A DNA stretch of 64,000 nt, from contig NZ_JAAUWW010000008.1 in the NCBI RefSeq assembly GCF_014694375.1, positions 87,579-151,578 of the forward strand, written 5' to 3'. Position numbers and translations under genes: made by a program. Every line of letters begins with the position of its first letter. Positions within the stretch are counted from its first letter, which is position 1. The stretch is from Vibrio sp. S17_S38. Lineage in GTDB: Bacteria > Pseudomonadota > Gammaproteobacteria > Enterobacterales > Vibrionaceae. Positions 1-9,148 of the stretch are shown here, in pieces. The notes below the pieces were generated by a model. The model was not told the DNA's origin and ran no database searches. It was given only the letters and a program-made list of their open reading frames with translations.

Positions 1-120
1 ACCTTTTTCATAAATATCCTTAAAATTAAAAACACTCCAATTTAAGCCGTTAGATATAATCCATCAATACAATCAACACAATAATATTCACAAAAAGAAT
101 AGATATGTAATGCGTAATAC

Positions 121-160
121 AAAAAAAACGAGTCACTTAATTTGAAGTGACTCGCTTTTT
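121..160 (-). terminator. Rho-independent terminator of efp
   Basis: A perfect 10-bp inverted repeat (CGAGTCACTT at 129-138 with AAGTGACTCG at 145-154, 6-nt loop) is followed on the minus strand by eight T residues. It lies about 40 bp past the efp stop codon. The T run on the plus side (156-160) could also stop transcription entering from the left. Confidence 0.9.
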
Positions 161-197
161 AGTATCGATATTACTCAATTTTCAATTACAAAGAAAA

Positions 198-764
198 TTA
201 CTTAACGCGACCCACATATTCGCCAGTACGCGTATCTACTTTTACCACTTCACCAATAGTGATGAATAATGGAACACGGACGACTGCGCCAGTGCTCAAA
301 GTCGCCGGTTTGCCGCCAGTACCTTGAGTATCACCTTTTAGGCCAGGATCGGTTTCTGTTACCGCAATCTCAACAAAATTTGGTGGAGTGACCGTGATCG
401 GAGTATTATTCCACAACGTTAGAGTACAAACGTCATTTTCAACTAACCATTTAGCCATATCGCCAACGGCTTTAGTGTCGGCGGCAAGTTGCTCGAAGGT
501 TTCATTGTTCATGAAATGGTAAAATTCACCATCGTTGTACAAGTAGCCAAGTTCAACATCAACAACGTCTGCTTGTTCAAAGCTTTCACCTGATTTGAAT
601 GTTTTTTCTAACGTTTTACCAGACAAAAGTTTACGCAATTTCACGCGGTTAAACGCTTGGCCTTTACCCGGCTTGACGTATTCATTTTCGAGAATTGAGC
701 AAGGCTCATTATCCAACATGAACTTTAAACCGCCTTTAAATTCATTAGTGCTAACTGTAGCCAT
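198..764 (-). CDS. efp: Translation elongation factor P
   Basis: 188-residue EF-P, the full family length. It binds between the ribosomal P and E sites and relieves stalling at consecutive prolines. The modified lysine is Lys34 in the loop VKPGKGQAF, the residue that EpmA/EpmB beta-lysylate. The C-terminal OB domains are intact ([20 protein letters not shown] and GEYVGRVK end). The gene is divergent from epmB, its modification enzyme, with only 33 bp between the start codons, so the efp promoter must overlap the start of epmB. Near-certain by similarity to the E. coli protein along the whole length. Confidence 0.98.
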   Translation of the reverse strand: MATVSTNEFKGGLKFMLDNEPCSILENEYVKPGKGQAFNRVKLRKLLSGKTLEKTFKSGESFEQADVVDVELGYLYNDGEFYHFMNNETFEQLAADTKAVGDMAKWLVENDVCTLTLWNNTPITVTPPNFVEIAVTETDPGLKGDTQGTGGKPATLSTGAVVRVPLFITIGEVVKVDTRTGEYVGRVK

Positions 765-797
765 GATGTCCTCTTACAGATTTCTGAGTTAATTTCA

Positions 798-1886
798 ATG
801 CCGCATATCATAACCCGAAAAGTCGAGTCTGTTGAGCAAAACCACCTAAAATCCACCTCTTCTTTCACACAAATACCGGTAAAAACCGATTCAAATCGCC
901 AAAATCAGTGGTTATCTGAATTAAATGGTGCGATTTCGGATCCATTAGAATTACTCAATCAGCTCGATATTGATCCAACACCATGGCTTGAAGGAATGAA
1001 AGCTCGTCAACTTTTTGCTCAACGCGTACCACAAAGCTTTGTCGATAGAATGGAAAAAGGCAACCCACACGATCCATTACTGCGCCAAGTTCTGCCATTA
1101 CATGAAGAGTTTAATATCCATGATGGCTATTCAGACGATCCTTTAGATGAGCAAAGTAATAAAATACCAGGCTTGCTGCATAAATATAAAAGCCGCGTTT
1201 TGATGATCGTAAAAGGAGGATGCGCAATAAACTGCCGTTACTGCTTCCGTCGTCACTTTCCTTATCAAGACAACAAAGGCAGCAAGAAGGCATGGCAAAC
1301 TAGCCTTGATTATATTACTTCGCACCCAGAACTGGATGAAGTGATCTTATCAGGCGGCGATCCATTAATGGCCAAAGATCAAGAATTACAGTGGCTAATT
1401 GAAGCCATCAGCCAAATTGACCACATCAAAACCCTGCGTATTCATAGCCGTTTACCGGTGGTGATCCCATCTAGGATCACTGAGGATTTATGTGACACAT
1501 TGCAAAACACACGCCTACAAGTGGTGGTGGTAACGCACATCAATCACGCCAATGAGATCAATCAAGAATTAAATCTAGCGTTGGCTAAATTGAAACACAT
1601 TGGCGTAACCTTATTAAACCAAAGTGTCTTATTAAAGGGCGTTAATGACAATATTGAAGCTCAAGTGGATTTAAGCCGAGCATTATTTCAAGCGAGTGTA
1701 TTACCTTACTACTTACATGTATTAGATAAAGTCCAAGGCGCTGCGCATTTTTATGTCTCCGATGACAGAGCAAGAGAAATAATATCAGGCGTATTAACTC
1801 AAGTTTCGGGTTATCTAGTTCCTAAATTAGCGCGAGAAATTGGTGGCGAAAAAAGCAAAACGCCACTGGATTTACGTTTATCTTAA
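798..1886 (+). CDS. epmB: EF-P (R)-beta-lysine transfer pathway enzyme EpmB, lysine 2,3-aminomutase-like
   Basis: Radical-SAM, PLP-dependent aminomutase that converts (S)-alpha-lysine to (R)-beta-lysine for attachment to EF-P Lys34 by EpmA. The cluster-binding cysteines are C142, C146 and C149 in GGCAINCRYCFRRHF. The segment HVLDKVQGAAHF and the C-terminal REIGGEKSKTPLDLRL are strongly conserved with E. coli EpmB (YjeK). At 362 residues it is about 20 longer than the E. coli protein, all at the N terminus (residues 10-35 are unconserved). The epmA partner is not in this window. It is divergent from efp, an arrangement that permits co-regulation. Confidence 0.96.
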   Translation: MPHIITRKVESVEQNHLKSTSSFTQIPVKTDSNRQNQWLSELNGAISDPLELLNQLDIDPTPWLEGMKARQLFAQRVPQSFVDRMEKGNPHDPLLRQVLPLHEEFNIHDGYSDDPLDEQSNKIPGLLHKYKSRVLMIVKGGCAINCRYCFRRHFPYQDNKGSKKAWQTSLDYITSHPELDEVILSGGDPLMAKDQELQWLIEAISQIDHIKTLRIHSRLPVVIPSRITEDLCDTLQNTRLQVVVVTHINHANEINQELNLALAKLKHIGVTLLNQSVLLKGVNDNIEAQVDLSRALFQASVLPYYLHVLDKVQGAAHFYVSDDRAREIISGVLTQVSGYLVPKLAREIGGEKSKTPLDLRLS

Positions 1887-1900
1887 AGTAGAGGAATAAC

Positions 1901-2842
1901 ATGGAACTCGAAGATATTTACCGCCGAGATTTGAATTTATTGGTCGCCTTGCGGGTGTTAATCGAAGAAGGTAGTGTGAGTAAAGCCGCCGTTCGCCTGA
2001 ATTTAAGTCAATCGGCGATGAGTAGAGTATTAGGCAGATTGCGTTTATTACTGGACGACCCACTCTTTACTCGGCAAGGCCAAGCATTGATGCCGACTCA
2101 AAAAGCACTCGACTTTAATCGCTCGCTTGCTGCGCCATTGGAAAACCTACGAGAGTTGTTATCCCCACAAGATTTTGATCCTAAAGCGTGCCAGCAAAAA
2201 TTCATCATTGCGGCAACAGATTATTCCACTCAGACTATTCTGCCCTTTGCACTTCCGCGTATTTATCAAGAAGCACCCAATATCCGCTTAGAACTTGTGC
2301 CGTTACAACATCAGCAACTTACCCAACAATTGACCACACAAGGGGCAGATTTGGCTATTTGCCGTCCAACGTATTCTGTTGCGCCTTTGCATTGCGATAC
2401 ATTAGGAAAAGTCAGCGTTTTTTGTTTGCTATCCAAATCTCATCCATTGGCAGGAAAAGCCCTAACGTTAGATGACTATCTAAGCGCACATCATGCCATG
2501 ATCGCGATTAGTGATGGCGTTAAAGCCTTAATCGATGAAGCATTAATTGGGCATCCTGAGCCAAAACTGATGCTACGTTCTTATCATTTAGAAACAGCAT
2601 TGGCTGTCATTGATTCGCTTCCACTGATTATTACGGTTCCTGCCGACTTAGCCTATTTGGTGGCAAAGCGTCATGATCTCATCATCAAGAAATTACCTTT
2701 TCGGTTAGAACCTTTTGACTATTCGATGATCTGGCACGATCGCTGCCATCATTCACCTGCGCAAGAATGGTTAAGAAAAGTCGTGAAACAAGAATGTGGA
2801 AAACTAATCGCCGAGAGGGTGAAGGTGATGGAAATAGAATAA
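1901..2842 (+). CDS. LysR-family transcriptional regulator
   Basis: 313 residues. An N-terminal winged helix-turn-helix covers about residues 9-66 (core LRVLIEEGSVSKAAVRLNLS) and a periplasmic-binding-protein-like effector domain about 95-300. RDLNLLVAL and the shape of the effector domain resemble the NodD/LeuO-like branch. A good Shine-Dalgarno (AGAGGAA) precedes the ATG by 6 nt. It starts 14 bp after epmB, so it may be read through from it, and converges on the acuI gene. There is no divergent partner gene of the usual LysR kind, so its target cannot be deduced. Confidence 0.9.
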   Translation: MELEDIYRRDLNLLVALRVLIEEGSVSKAAVRLNLSQSAMSRVLGRLRLLLDDPLFTRQGQALMPTQKALDFNRSLAAPLENLRELLSPQDFDPKACQQKFIIAATDYSTQTILPFALPRIYQEAPNIRLELVPLQHQQLTQQLTTQGADLAICRPTYSVAPLHCDTLGKVSVFCLLSKSHPLAGKALTLDDYLSAHHAMIAISDGVKALIDEALIGHPEPKLMLRSYHLETALAVIDSLPLIITVPADLAYLVAKRHDLIIKKLPFRLEPFDYSMIWHDRCHHSPAQEWLRKVVKQECGKLIAERVKVMEIE

Positions 2843-3022
2843 ATTCTAATAATGGGAAGTAGAAGATAAATCCTAAAGAAAAAGACTAAATGGGCACTCA
2901 TGTCAAAGCACCACCTAGCCTTTTTTTATTTAATTAACTCTCAGATAAAATTGTTCACATTTCAGATCTTCTTACTCACCTCGGAGATCGAAAGCCAAGT
3001 GCACTCAATCCTCAGAGTGATT

Positions 3023-4003
3023 TTATAGCTTAATTACCACTCGCCCAGTCACTTGTCCGTTAGTGATATCGTCAGCGTATTTAGAGACTTCTTCTAAGCT
3101 CACTTGTGTGCACGCTTGATCGAAATAACTAGCGGGTAAAATATCCACCAGTTTATTCCACGCCGCGATGCGTTTTTCACTCGGGCAATTAACTGAATCA
3201 ACACCCTGCAAACGCACGTTACGCAAAATAAATGGCATCACGGTCGTTGGTAAATCAAAACCCGCAGCCAAACCACAAGCGGCAACCACTGAGTTGTAAT
3301 CCATTTGCGCTAATACTTTCGCGAGCATCTTGCTTCCTGCGGTATCAACAGCCCCTGCCCAGATTTGCTTTTCTAATGGGCGAGCTGGCTCTTCAAATTC
3401 ACTGCGAGCAATAATACGTGCTGCACCCAACTCTTGGAGTAAAGGACCATTGGTTTCAACACGGCCAGTAACAGCCGCCACTTTATAACCTAATTGGCTA
3501 AGTAAAGTCACCGCAACCGAACCCACGCCACCACTAGCACCAGTCACTAAGATTTCGCCATCTTCAGGTTTTACGCCACCATCGAGGATAGCTTGAACAC
3601 ATAACATCGCAGTGAAACCAGCCGTGCCGATCATCATGGCTTGCTTGCTATCAAAACCTTGTGGAAGAGGCACTAACCAATCGGCTTTCAGGCTGGCTTT
3701 TTGCGCCATGCCACCCCAATGATTTTCACCCACGCCCCAACCGGTTAATACGACTTTATCGCCTGTGTTGTAACGGGTATCTTTTGACTCAAGAACCGTA
3801 CCTGCAAAATCGATACCCGGCACCATAGGGAAGTTTCGAATGATTTTTCCTTTCCCTGTAATGGCCAAACCATCCTTGTAGTTTAAAGAAGAGTACTCCA
3901 CAGCCACCAGCACATCACCTTCAGGCAACGTGGTTTCATCTAACATTTCAATACTAGAAATAGTGCGTTTTTCTTCTTGATTTAGAACTAATGCTTTAAA
4001 CAT
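3023..4003 (-). CDS. acuI: Acrylyl-CoA reductase (NADPH)/YhdH-type quinone oxidoreductase
   Basis: 326-residue zinc-independent medium-chain dehydrogenase of the YhdH/AcuI family (usual length about 325). The N-terminal GroES-like domain holds SSLNYKDGLA (residues 38-47) and VPGIDFAGTV; the Rossmann domain has GASGGVG at 155-161. Characterised members reduce acrylyl-CoA to propanoyl-CoA with NADPH, which detoxifies acrylate and completes DMSP catabolism in marine bacteria. No DMSP lyase or CoA ligase lies alongside, so a stand-alone detoxification role is more likely here. Single-gene unit. Confidence 0.88.
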   Translation of the reverse strand: MFKALVLNQEEKRTISSIEMLDETTLPEGDVLVAVEYSSLNYKDGLAITGKGKIIRNFPMVPGIDFAGTVLESKDTRYNTGDKVVLTGWGVGENHWGGMAQKASLKADWLVPLPQGFDSKQAMMIGTAGFTAMLCVQAILDGGVKPEDGEILVTGASGGVGSVAVTLLSQLGYKVAAVTGRVETNGPLLQELGAARIIARSEFEEPARPLEKQIWAGAVDTAGSKMLAKVLAQMDYNSVVAACGLAAGFDLPTTVMPFILRNVRLQGVDSVNCPSEKRIAAWNKLVDILPASYFDQACTQVSLEEVSKYADDITNGQVTGRVVIKL

Positions 4004-4268
4004 AACGTCTCCAGGTTCACGCGTTAAAACGTGCGATAGAAATAAAAATCGGTCTAATTATTTACAGTATAGGCAATTGCCAACAATGAAAAAAATGAAA
4101 TGAAATCATTAAATACATGTATGTTGCGCATAAACAAAAACGACCAACTGCATCAATTATTTTTTCGGCTACAATAAAAAATCATCATGATCATAAAAAT
4201 AGATCTCAAACAAAAACATTGGCATAGTCGCCATTCTATTTTTTACTCTTTACAGGAATATACACAAC

Positions 4269-4796
4269 ATGGATCCAACTTGGCTTGATATCACCCCTTT
4301 CAATTGGTGGTCACTTTTAGCCTGTGCAATCAACGGTATATTGATTGGATTGGAACGCCAACTCCGAGGTAAGCCCGTTGGTATTCGTACCGCTATTTTA
4401 ATTATTTCCGGCACCTATTTGTTCATGGCAATGGCGGTTTCTTTATCTCCTAACACCTTAGATCAAGCCCGAGTACTTGGCCAAATTATTACGGGGGTTG
4501 GTTTTTTAGGTGCAGGCGTGATGATGACGATGGATGGAAAAATTCATGGTGTGACCTCAGCAGCCGTCATTTGGGTTCTTGCTGCATTAGGGCTGATGAT
4601 TGGCCTTGGACACGAACATCAATCGGTCATATTTACCGTACTGGCATTATTGGTATTGCTCGGTGTCGATAAAGTAGAAAAAAGCTTCCACGGTTTGCGT
4701 CGAGGTGTCCACCAAACGATTCAACGACGCCGTCGCCCTAAAACGATTAATATGAATCGTGCGGTTGGTAAAGAAGAACAAAGTACTGAAGATTAA
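4269..4796 (+). CDS. MgtC/SapB-family inner-membrane protein
   Basis: 175 residues with four to five predicted membrane segments. Family signatures are clear: GLERQLRGKPVGIRT at 27-41, GVGFLGAG at 76-83 and GVTSAAVIW at 94-102. The C-terminal ACT-like domain of long MgtC proteins is absent, replaced by a basic tail (residues 140-160, RRGVHQTIQRRRRPK) that probably faces the cytoplasm. MgtC relatives affect Mg2+ homeostasis or inhibit the F-type ATPase in pathogens; short forms like this one are common and uncharacterised. It has its own promoter region and a terminator hairpin shortly downstream. Confidence 0.85.
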   Translation: MDPTWLDITPFNWWSLLACAINGILIGLERQLRGKPVGIRTAILIISGTYLFMAMAVSLSPNTLDQARVLGQIITGVGFLGAGVMMTMDGKIHGVTSAAVIWVLAALGLMIGLGHEHQSVIFTVLALLVLLGVDKVEKSFHGLRRGVHQTIQRRRRPKTINMNRAVGKEEQSTED

Positions 4797-4850
4797 AACT
4801 GAAGCGAAAGCCAAAAAGCAAAAACAGTAATTCTAAATTATTTTCAGGTT

Positions 4851-4893
4851 CTCAAAAGCTCGAATGGATCGATGAACAGTTCGAGCTTTTGAG
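4851..4893. terminator. Bidirectional terminator between converging genes
   Basis: Perfect 14-bp inverted repeat (CTCAAAAGCTCGAA at 4851-4864 and its complement at 4880-4893, 15-nt loop). The A tract and T tract are inside the stem, so it can act for both the MgtC-like gene (plus) and the ModF-like gene (minus), which converge here. Confidence 0.75.
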
Positions 4894-4925
4894 GAGCATA
4901 ATGTTAAGGATTTCGATTTGATATC

Positions 4926-6401
4926 CTAAATGTTTCCATTCACTTCTACTTGATACCCCTCTTCAACACTGCCAACAAAATCGACATAATTCTGAATTGC
5001 AGGCAAAGCATCATCCACATGATGGGAAACATAAAGCAGCTGACTTAAATTTTCTTGGGCAATCATATTCAAGGTGTTCATAACCAATTTTCGGTTAATA
5101 AAATCTAACCCTTGATAAGGCTCATCTAAAATCAACAACACCGGCTGTTTAATTAAAGCGCGGCCAATAAGTAGCAAACGTTGTTGACCATAATCGAGTT
5201 GTTTAAAGCTGATCTTCTCACAATTAGTCATATGTAAGATTGCCAACCAATCTTTGGCTAAATCGACCTGCTTCTTACTCGGCTGTTGATACAAGCCAAT
5301 CGAATCAAAAAAACCAGACAACAAAACCTCAAGCGCACTGCAATTGACTCGATATTGCAGATGCAGCGCCGAAGACACAATGCCAATCTGCTGTTTAACT
5401 TGCCAGATAGTTTCACCACTGCCACGCGGCTTACCAAACAAAGTAATATCGTTGCTATAACATTGCGGATGATCACCTAAAATCAAACCAAGCAAGGTAC
5501 TTTTGCCACAACCATTCGGGCCACGAACTTGCCAATGCTGACCATTATTAATTCGCCAATTAACATCTTTAAAAATCAGCCCATCGGTGTATTCCACTTT
5601 ACCGTTCTTTAACTCCACCAGCGGATCTGGATACTGTGGTTGATAACGCTGACGCTTAATAAGTTCCAGCACTTCATCACTGCGCTGTTGAGATAATTGA
5701 TTTAGTTGCGCCATCACAGGATGAGCGAGCCATTCATCAATCGTCATTGGTGGACTTAAACGATGCGTGTTATGACCCGCTTTATCGACGTCAACATTAA
5801 ACATTGCCACATGGGTAATGCACTCCGGAACCTCATCTTCACGCGAGGTAATCACAATGATCTGTATCGTTTTAGATAGCTGATTAAGCAACTCAGAAAG
5901 GCTTTGCTGATGTGCAATATCAAGCCCCGCATAAGGCTCATCTAACACTAATAGATCCGGATTAATCGCCAACGCTCTTGCTAGCATCACTCGACGAGTT
6001 TCTCCGGTAGAAAGTTGACGAAAGCCACGTTGACGCAAATGGATCAAATCGGTCAGTGCTAATAAATTGTTAAGTTCTGAATGTTCTGTACACATTTCCG
6101 CAACGAGCGTTTCAACACTGGAACCATAATCCAATCGATCCATAAAATCAGTGTCATCATTTGATAATTCTTTATCGAGTAAAAGTTGTTGTTGATACAA
6201 AGACACCCAGCCAATGCTACTGGGAAGGCCAATAACATCGCCCTGTTCAATCATCAAATCGCCAGTGAGTAAGCGCCCAATGACAGAACCACAATGGCTA
6301 TAAGTTGAGAAGATCGCCCAGTGCTGACCCGAAGCAATCTCCCAATCATCGACTTGTAAACCATACTCCTGAACAATGAGATTTTTTATCTGTATCGTCA
6401 A
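4926..6401 (-). CDS. modF: ModF-like protein with two fused ABC ATPase domains
   Basis: 491 residues with two ABC nucleotide-binding domains and no membrane part, as in ModF of molybdate loci. The C-terminal domain has a normal Walker A (GPNGCGKST, 294-302), a divergent signature (LDYGQ) and Walker B (LLILDEPYQGLD). The N-terminal domain keeps signature LSTGE (130-134) and Walker B LVLDEP (151-156), but its Walker A is lost: where GxxGxGKS belongs the sequence is FSTYSHCGS (31-39), with no lysine. Hence one composite ATP site is probably dead. No molybdate permease genes are adjacent, so the substrate process is unproven. Confidence 0.8.
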   Translation of the reverse strand: MTIQIKNLIVQEYGLQVDDWEIASGQHWAIFSTYSHCGSVIGRLLTGDLMIEQGDVIGLPSSIGWVSLYQQQLLLDKELSNDDTDFMDRLDYGSSVETLVAEMCTEHSELNNLLALTDLIHLRQRGFRQLSTGETRRVMLARALAINPDLLVLDEPYAGLDIAHQQSLSELLNQLSKTIQIIVITSREDEVPECITHVAMFNVDVDKAGHNTHRLSPPMTIDEWLAHPVMAQLNQLSQQRSDEVLELIKRQRYQPQYPDPLVELKNGKVEYTDGLIFKDVNWRINNGQHWQVRGPNGCGKSTLLGLILGDHPQCYSNDITLFGKPRGSGETIWQVKQQIGIVSSALHLQYRVNCSALEVLLSGFFDSIGLYQQPSKKQVDLAKDWLAILHMTNCEKISFKQLDYGQQRLLLIGRALIKQPVLLILDEPYQGLDFINRKLVMNTLNMIAQENLSQLLYVSHHVDDALPAIQNYVDFVGSVEEGYQVEVNGNI

Positions 6402-6619
6402 AACTATTTTCCCCTCATATAAAACAAACGTCTAAGCAACGGAATAGAACAACATGAAATTTATTCATTATAAGCATTAAGTAAAATCAATATTACTCAT
6501 CTAATTAACAAAGTATAAACATATTAAGCTTTTAACTTTATACATATTGCTGTTGATTTTTAATTAGCCTTTAGGGTGAATCAACAGGCAAGGAAGATCA
6601 AAAAGGGAATTAGAACGAG

Positions 6620-7600
6620 ATGAGTATTAATAACGAAGTTACATTTACCCTTAAGAGTGTTTGTCTCGATGAAAACTATCATCCATCAGTCAATACTCGT
6701 ATCACGACTAATTTTGCTAATTTGGCTAGAGGGGATTATCGTCAATCAAATTTGCGTAATGCCTTAGCAATGATTAACAATCGTTTTAATACCTTAGCAC
6801 ATTGGGATAATCCTACTGGAAACCGTTATTCTGTTGAGCTAGAAATAATTTCTGTTGATATTGATGTTGAAGGCAATGGTAAATATTTTCCATCAATCGA
6901 AGTATTAAAAACCAATATTTTTGATAGTAAAACGAATCAACGTATCGAAGGTATCGTAGGAAATAATTTCTCCTCTTATGTTCGAGATTATGATTTTAGC
7001 GTATTACTGCAAGAACATAATAGAAACCAAGTTAAATTTAGCATTCCAGATAACTTTGGTGAATTACACGGCAACATTTTCAAATCATTCATTCATTCAG
7101 ATGTTTACAAGAGTAACTTTGATAAACCGCCAGTAATATGTCTGAGTGTTTCTGATAATAAAACCTACTATCGTACGGCAAATCAACACCCTGTATTAGG
7201 CGTTGAATATCAGCCAAATGAGTCTTCATTAACTGAGCAATACTTCAAAAAGATGGGATTACACGTTCGTTACTTTATGCCGTCAAACAGCGCTGCACCA
7301 TTTGCTTTATATCATGTTGGGGATTTACTCAATGATTACACTAATCTCGAGCTTATAAGCACCATTAGCACAATGGAAACCTTCCAAAAGATATACAGAC
7401 CGGAAATTTATAATGCGAATAACACCGCAGGAGAATCTTATAAACCCGATCTGAAGAATATGGATCATTCTTTAACCCAAATTGTTTATGACCGAGAAGA
7501 GCGCAGTGCGTTAGCCAATGATCAGGGTAAATTTGCGGAAGAAAACTTTATCAAACCTTATCAAACGATCCTTGAACAATGGTCTTGCTCTGCACACTGA
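6620..7600 (+). CDS. mesX: DUF1852 protein MesX, partner of methionine synthase MesD
   Basis: 326-residue soluble protein of the DUF1852 family. DUF1852 genes sit next to a core MetE-like methionine synthase, and genetic work on aerobic bacteria showed that this synthase (MesD) needs the DUF1852 protein (MesX) and oxygen, but neither methyl-folate nor cobalamin. The chemistry of MesX is not established; it presumably supplies or transfers the methyl group. Here mesD follows 55 bp downstream on the same strand, the expected operon. No signal peptide. A weak AGGGAA Shine-Dalgarno precedes the ATG. Confidence 0.82.
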   Translation: MSINNEVTFTLKSVCLDENYHPSVNTRITTNFANLARGDYRQSNLRNALAMINNRFNTLAHWDNPTGNRYSVELEIISVDIDVEGNGKYFPSIEVLKTNIFDSKTNQRIEGIVGNNFSSYVRDYDFSVLLQEHNRNQVKFSIPDNFGELHGNIFKSFIHSDVYKSNFDKPPVICLSVSDNKTYYRTANQHPVLGVEYQPNESSLTEQYFKKMGLHVRYFMPSNSAAPFALYHVGDLLNDYTNLELISTISTMETFQKIYRPEIYNANNTAGESYKPDLKNMDHSLTQIVYDREERSALANDQGKFAEENFIKPYQTILEQWSCSAH

Positions 7601-7655
7601 ATAATCACATGACCTCTTACGTTAATTATTTCTTCAAATAGGCGCATTATTTATC

Positions 7656-8690
7656 ATGAAAACTTTATTACCAACATCAACGGCTGGCAGCTTACCTAAA
7701 CCTTTATGGCTTGCAGAACCAGAAACACTTTGGTCTCCTTGGAAATTACAAGATGACGAATTAATCGAAGGCAAACACGATGCTCTGCGCCTTTCCCTAC
7801 AAACTCATCAACAAGCTGGTATTGATATCGTCAGTGATGGCGAACAAACACGCCAACATTTTGTGACGACCTTTATTGAGCACCTCAACGGGGTGGATTT
7901 TGAGAACCGTAAAACCGTAAAAATTCGTGATCGTTATGAGGCGAGCGTTCCAACTGTTGTGGGTCCTGTTAGTCGCCAAAAATCGGTATTTGTTGAGGAT
8001 GCTAAGTTTTTACGTCAACAAACCAAGCAGCCAATCAAATGGGCATTACCTGGCCCAATGACGATGATTGATACCCTTTATGATGACCATTATAAAAGTC
8101 GTGAAAAGCTCGCTTGGGAATTCGCTAAAATATTGAATCAAGAAGCCAAAGAGTTAGAAGCTGCTGGTGTAGATATCATCCAATTTGATGAACCTGCATT
8201 TAATGTATTTTTTGATGAAGTCAATGATTGGGGGATTGCTACTTTAGAACGAGCAATTGAAGGACTTAAATGTGAAACCGCAGTACATATTTGCTACGGT
8301 TATGGCATCAAAGCTAATACCGATTGGAAAAAAACACTCGGTGCCGAATGGCGACAATATGAAGAAGCATTCCCTAAACTGCAAAAATCCAATATCGATA
8401 TTATCTCATTAGAATGCCATAACTCTCATGTTCCAATGGAACTGTTAGAGCTAATTCGAGGTAAAAAAGTCATGGTGGGTGCCATTGATGTAGCAACCAA
8501 TACCATTGAAACGCCTGAAGAAGTGGCAAATACTTTACGCAAAGCCCTACAGTTTGTCGATGCCGATAAACTATACCCATGTACCAACTGTGGTATGGCG
8601 CCTTTATCTCGTCAGGTCGCAACCGGTAAACTCAATGCCTTAAGCGCTGGCGCTGAGATCATCCGCCGAGAGCTATCCGCTGGCAGCTAA
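7656..8690 (+). CDS. mesD: Core methionine synthase MesD (MetE C-terminal-domain-like)
   Basis: 344 residues, matching only the catalytic barrel of cobalamin-independent methionine synthase; the folate-binding N-terminal half of MetE is missing. The zinc site that activates homocysteine is readable: His211 and Cys213 (AVHICYGYG), Glu253 (SLECHNSH) and Cys312 (CTNCGM). The N-terminal TAGSLPKP and the conserved DEPAF (178-182) are also MetE-family. Pairing with the DUF1852 gene identifies the MesD family, which makes methionine independently of methyl-folate and B12 but with oxygen. The alternative label MetE/UroD family methyltransferase is less specific. Confidence 0.82.
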   Translation: MKTLLPTSTAGSLPKPLWLAEPETLWSPWKLQDDELIEGKHDALRLSLQTHQQAGIDIVSDGEQTRQHFVTTFIEHLNGVDFENRKTVKIRDRYEASVPTVVGPVSRQKSVFVEDAKFLRQQTKQPIKWALPGPMTMIDTLYDDHYKSREKLAWEFAKILNQEAKELEAAGVDIIQFDEPAFNVFFDEVNDWGIATLERAIEGLKCETAVHICYGYGIKANTDWKKTLGAEWRQYEEAFPKLQKSNIDIISLECHNSHVPMELLELIRGKKVMVGAIDVATNTIETPEEVANTLRKALQFVDADKLYPCTNCGMAPLSRQVATGKLNALSAGAEIIRRELSAGS

Positions 8691-8697
8691 CTAATCT

Positions 8698-8767
8698 CTT
8701 TAACATTAATCTGCTTTAACATTAATCTACCGTTGGGAGAGTTTGATTTACCAACCTCCCATCGGTA
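8698..8767. repeat. Short tandem repeat and stem-loop after mesD
   Basis: Two copies of CTTTAACATTAATCT (8698-8712 and 8714-8728) run directly into an inverted repeat: ACCGTTGGGAG at 8729-8739 pairs with CTCCCATCGGT at 8756-8766 with one mismatch and a 16-nt loop. No T tract follows, so it is not a classical terminator, although it sits at the end of the mesXD unit. I see nothing else in 8768-9130. Confidence 0.5.
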
Positions 8768-9148
8768 AAGATGAGATTAGATCGTTCTGCCGATAAATAG
8801 ACACGGTTCTAAAATGTCACACATCTATGAACAACTCATACTTAAACGTATAGAAAACCTAACAAATATAATCATTTAAAATAGATTATCGCTTCCCTAC
8901 CTCTCATTACACCTTTTATAAATACAAATGACATAAACCTCACATAGACACAAAATTAAAAGGGTAATTTAATTGCACGATACCTATCAAAATGGAATCC
9001 AATATCTCGTTTGCTTAAACTGGATGGTCAAAAAGATAGGTATAATCGTCATCACAACTTGGACAAATTCACATTTATACCTAAAGTAAATAGGCTAAAC
9101 CTGTGAGGCATTCCGGTTGATATCAATATTATTTTAAGGATCTTGATC

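Noticed and set aside
595..792. 65-codon plus-strand frame antisense to efp
   Set aside because: Shadow of efp codon structure without a ribosome site.
2880..2935. Possible terminator after the LysR gene
   Set aside because: There is a T run (about 2922-2929) but I could not find a convincing stem before it.
6426..6433. Possible MetJ box (AAACGTCT) upstream of mesX
   Set aside because: Only one 7-of-8 match; MetJ needs at least two adjacent boxes, and it lies nearer the ModF-like gene on the other strand.
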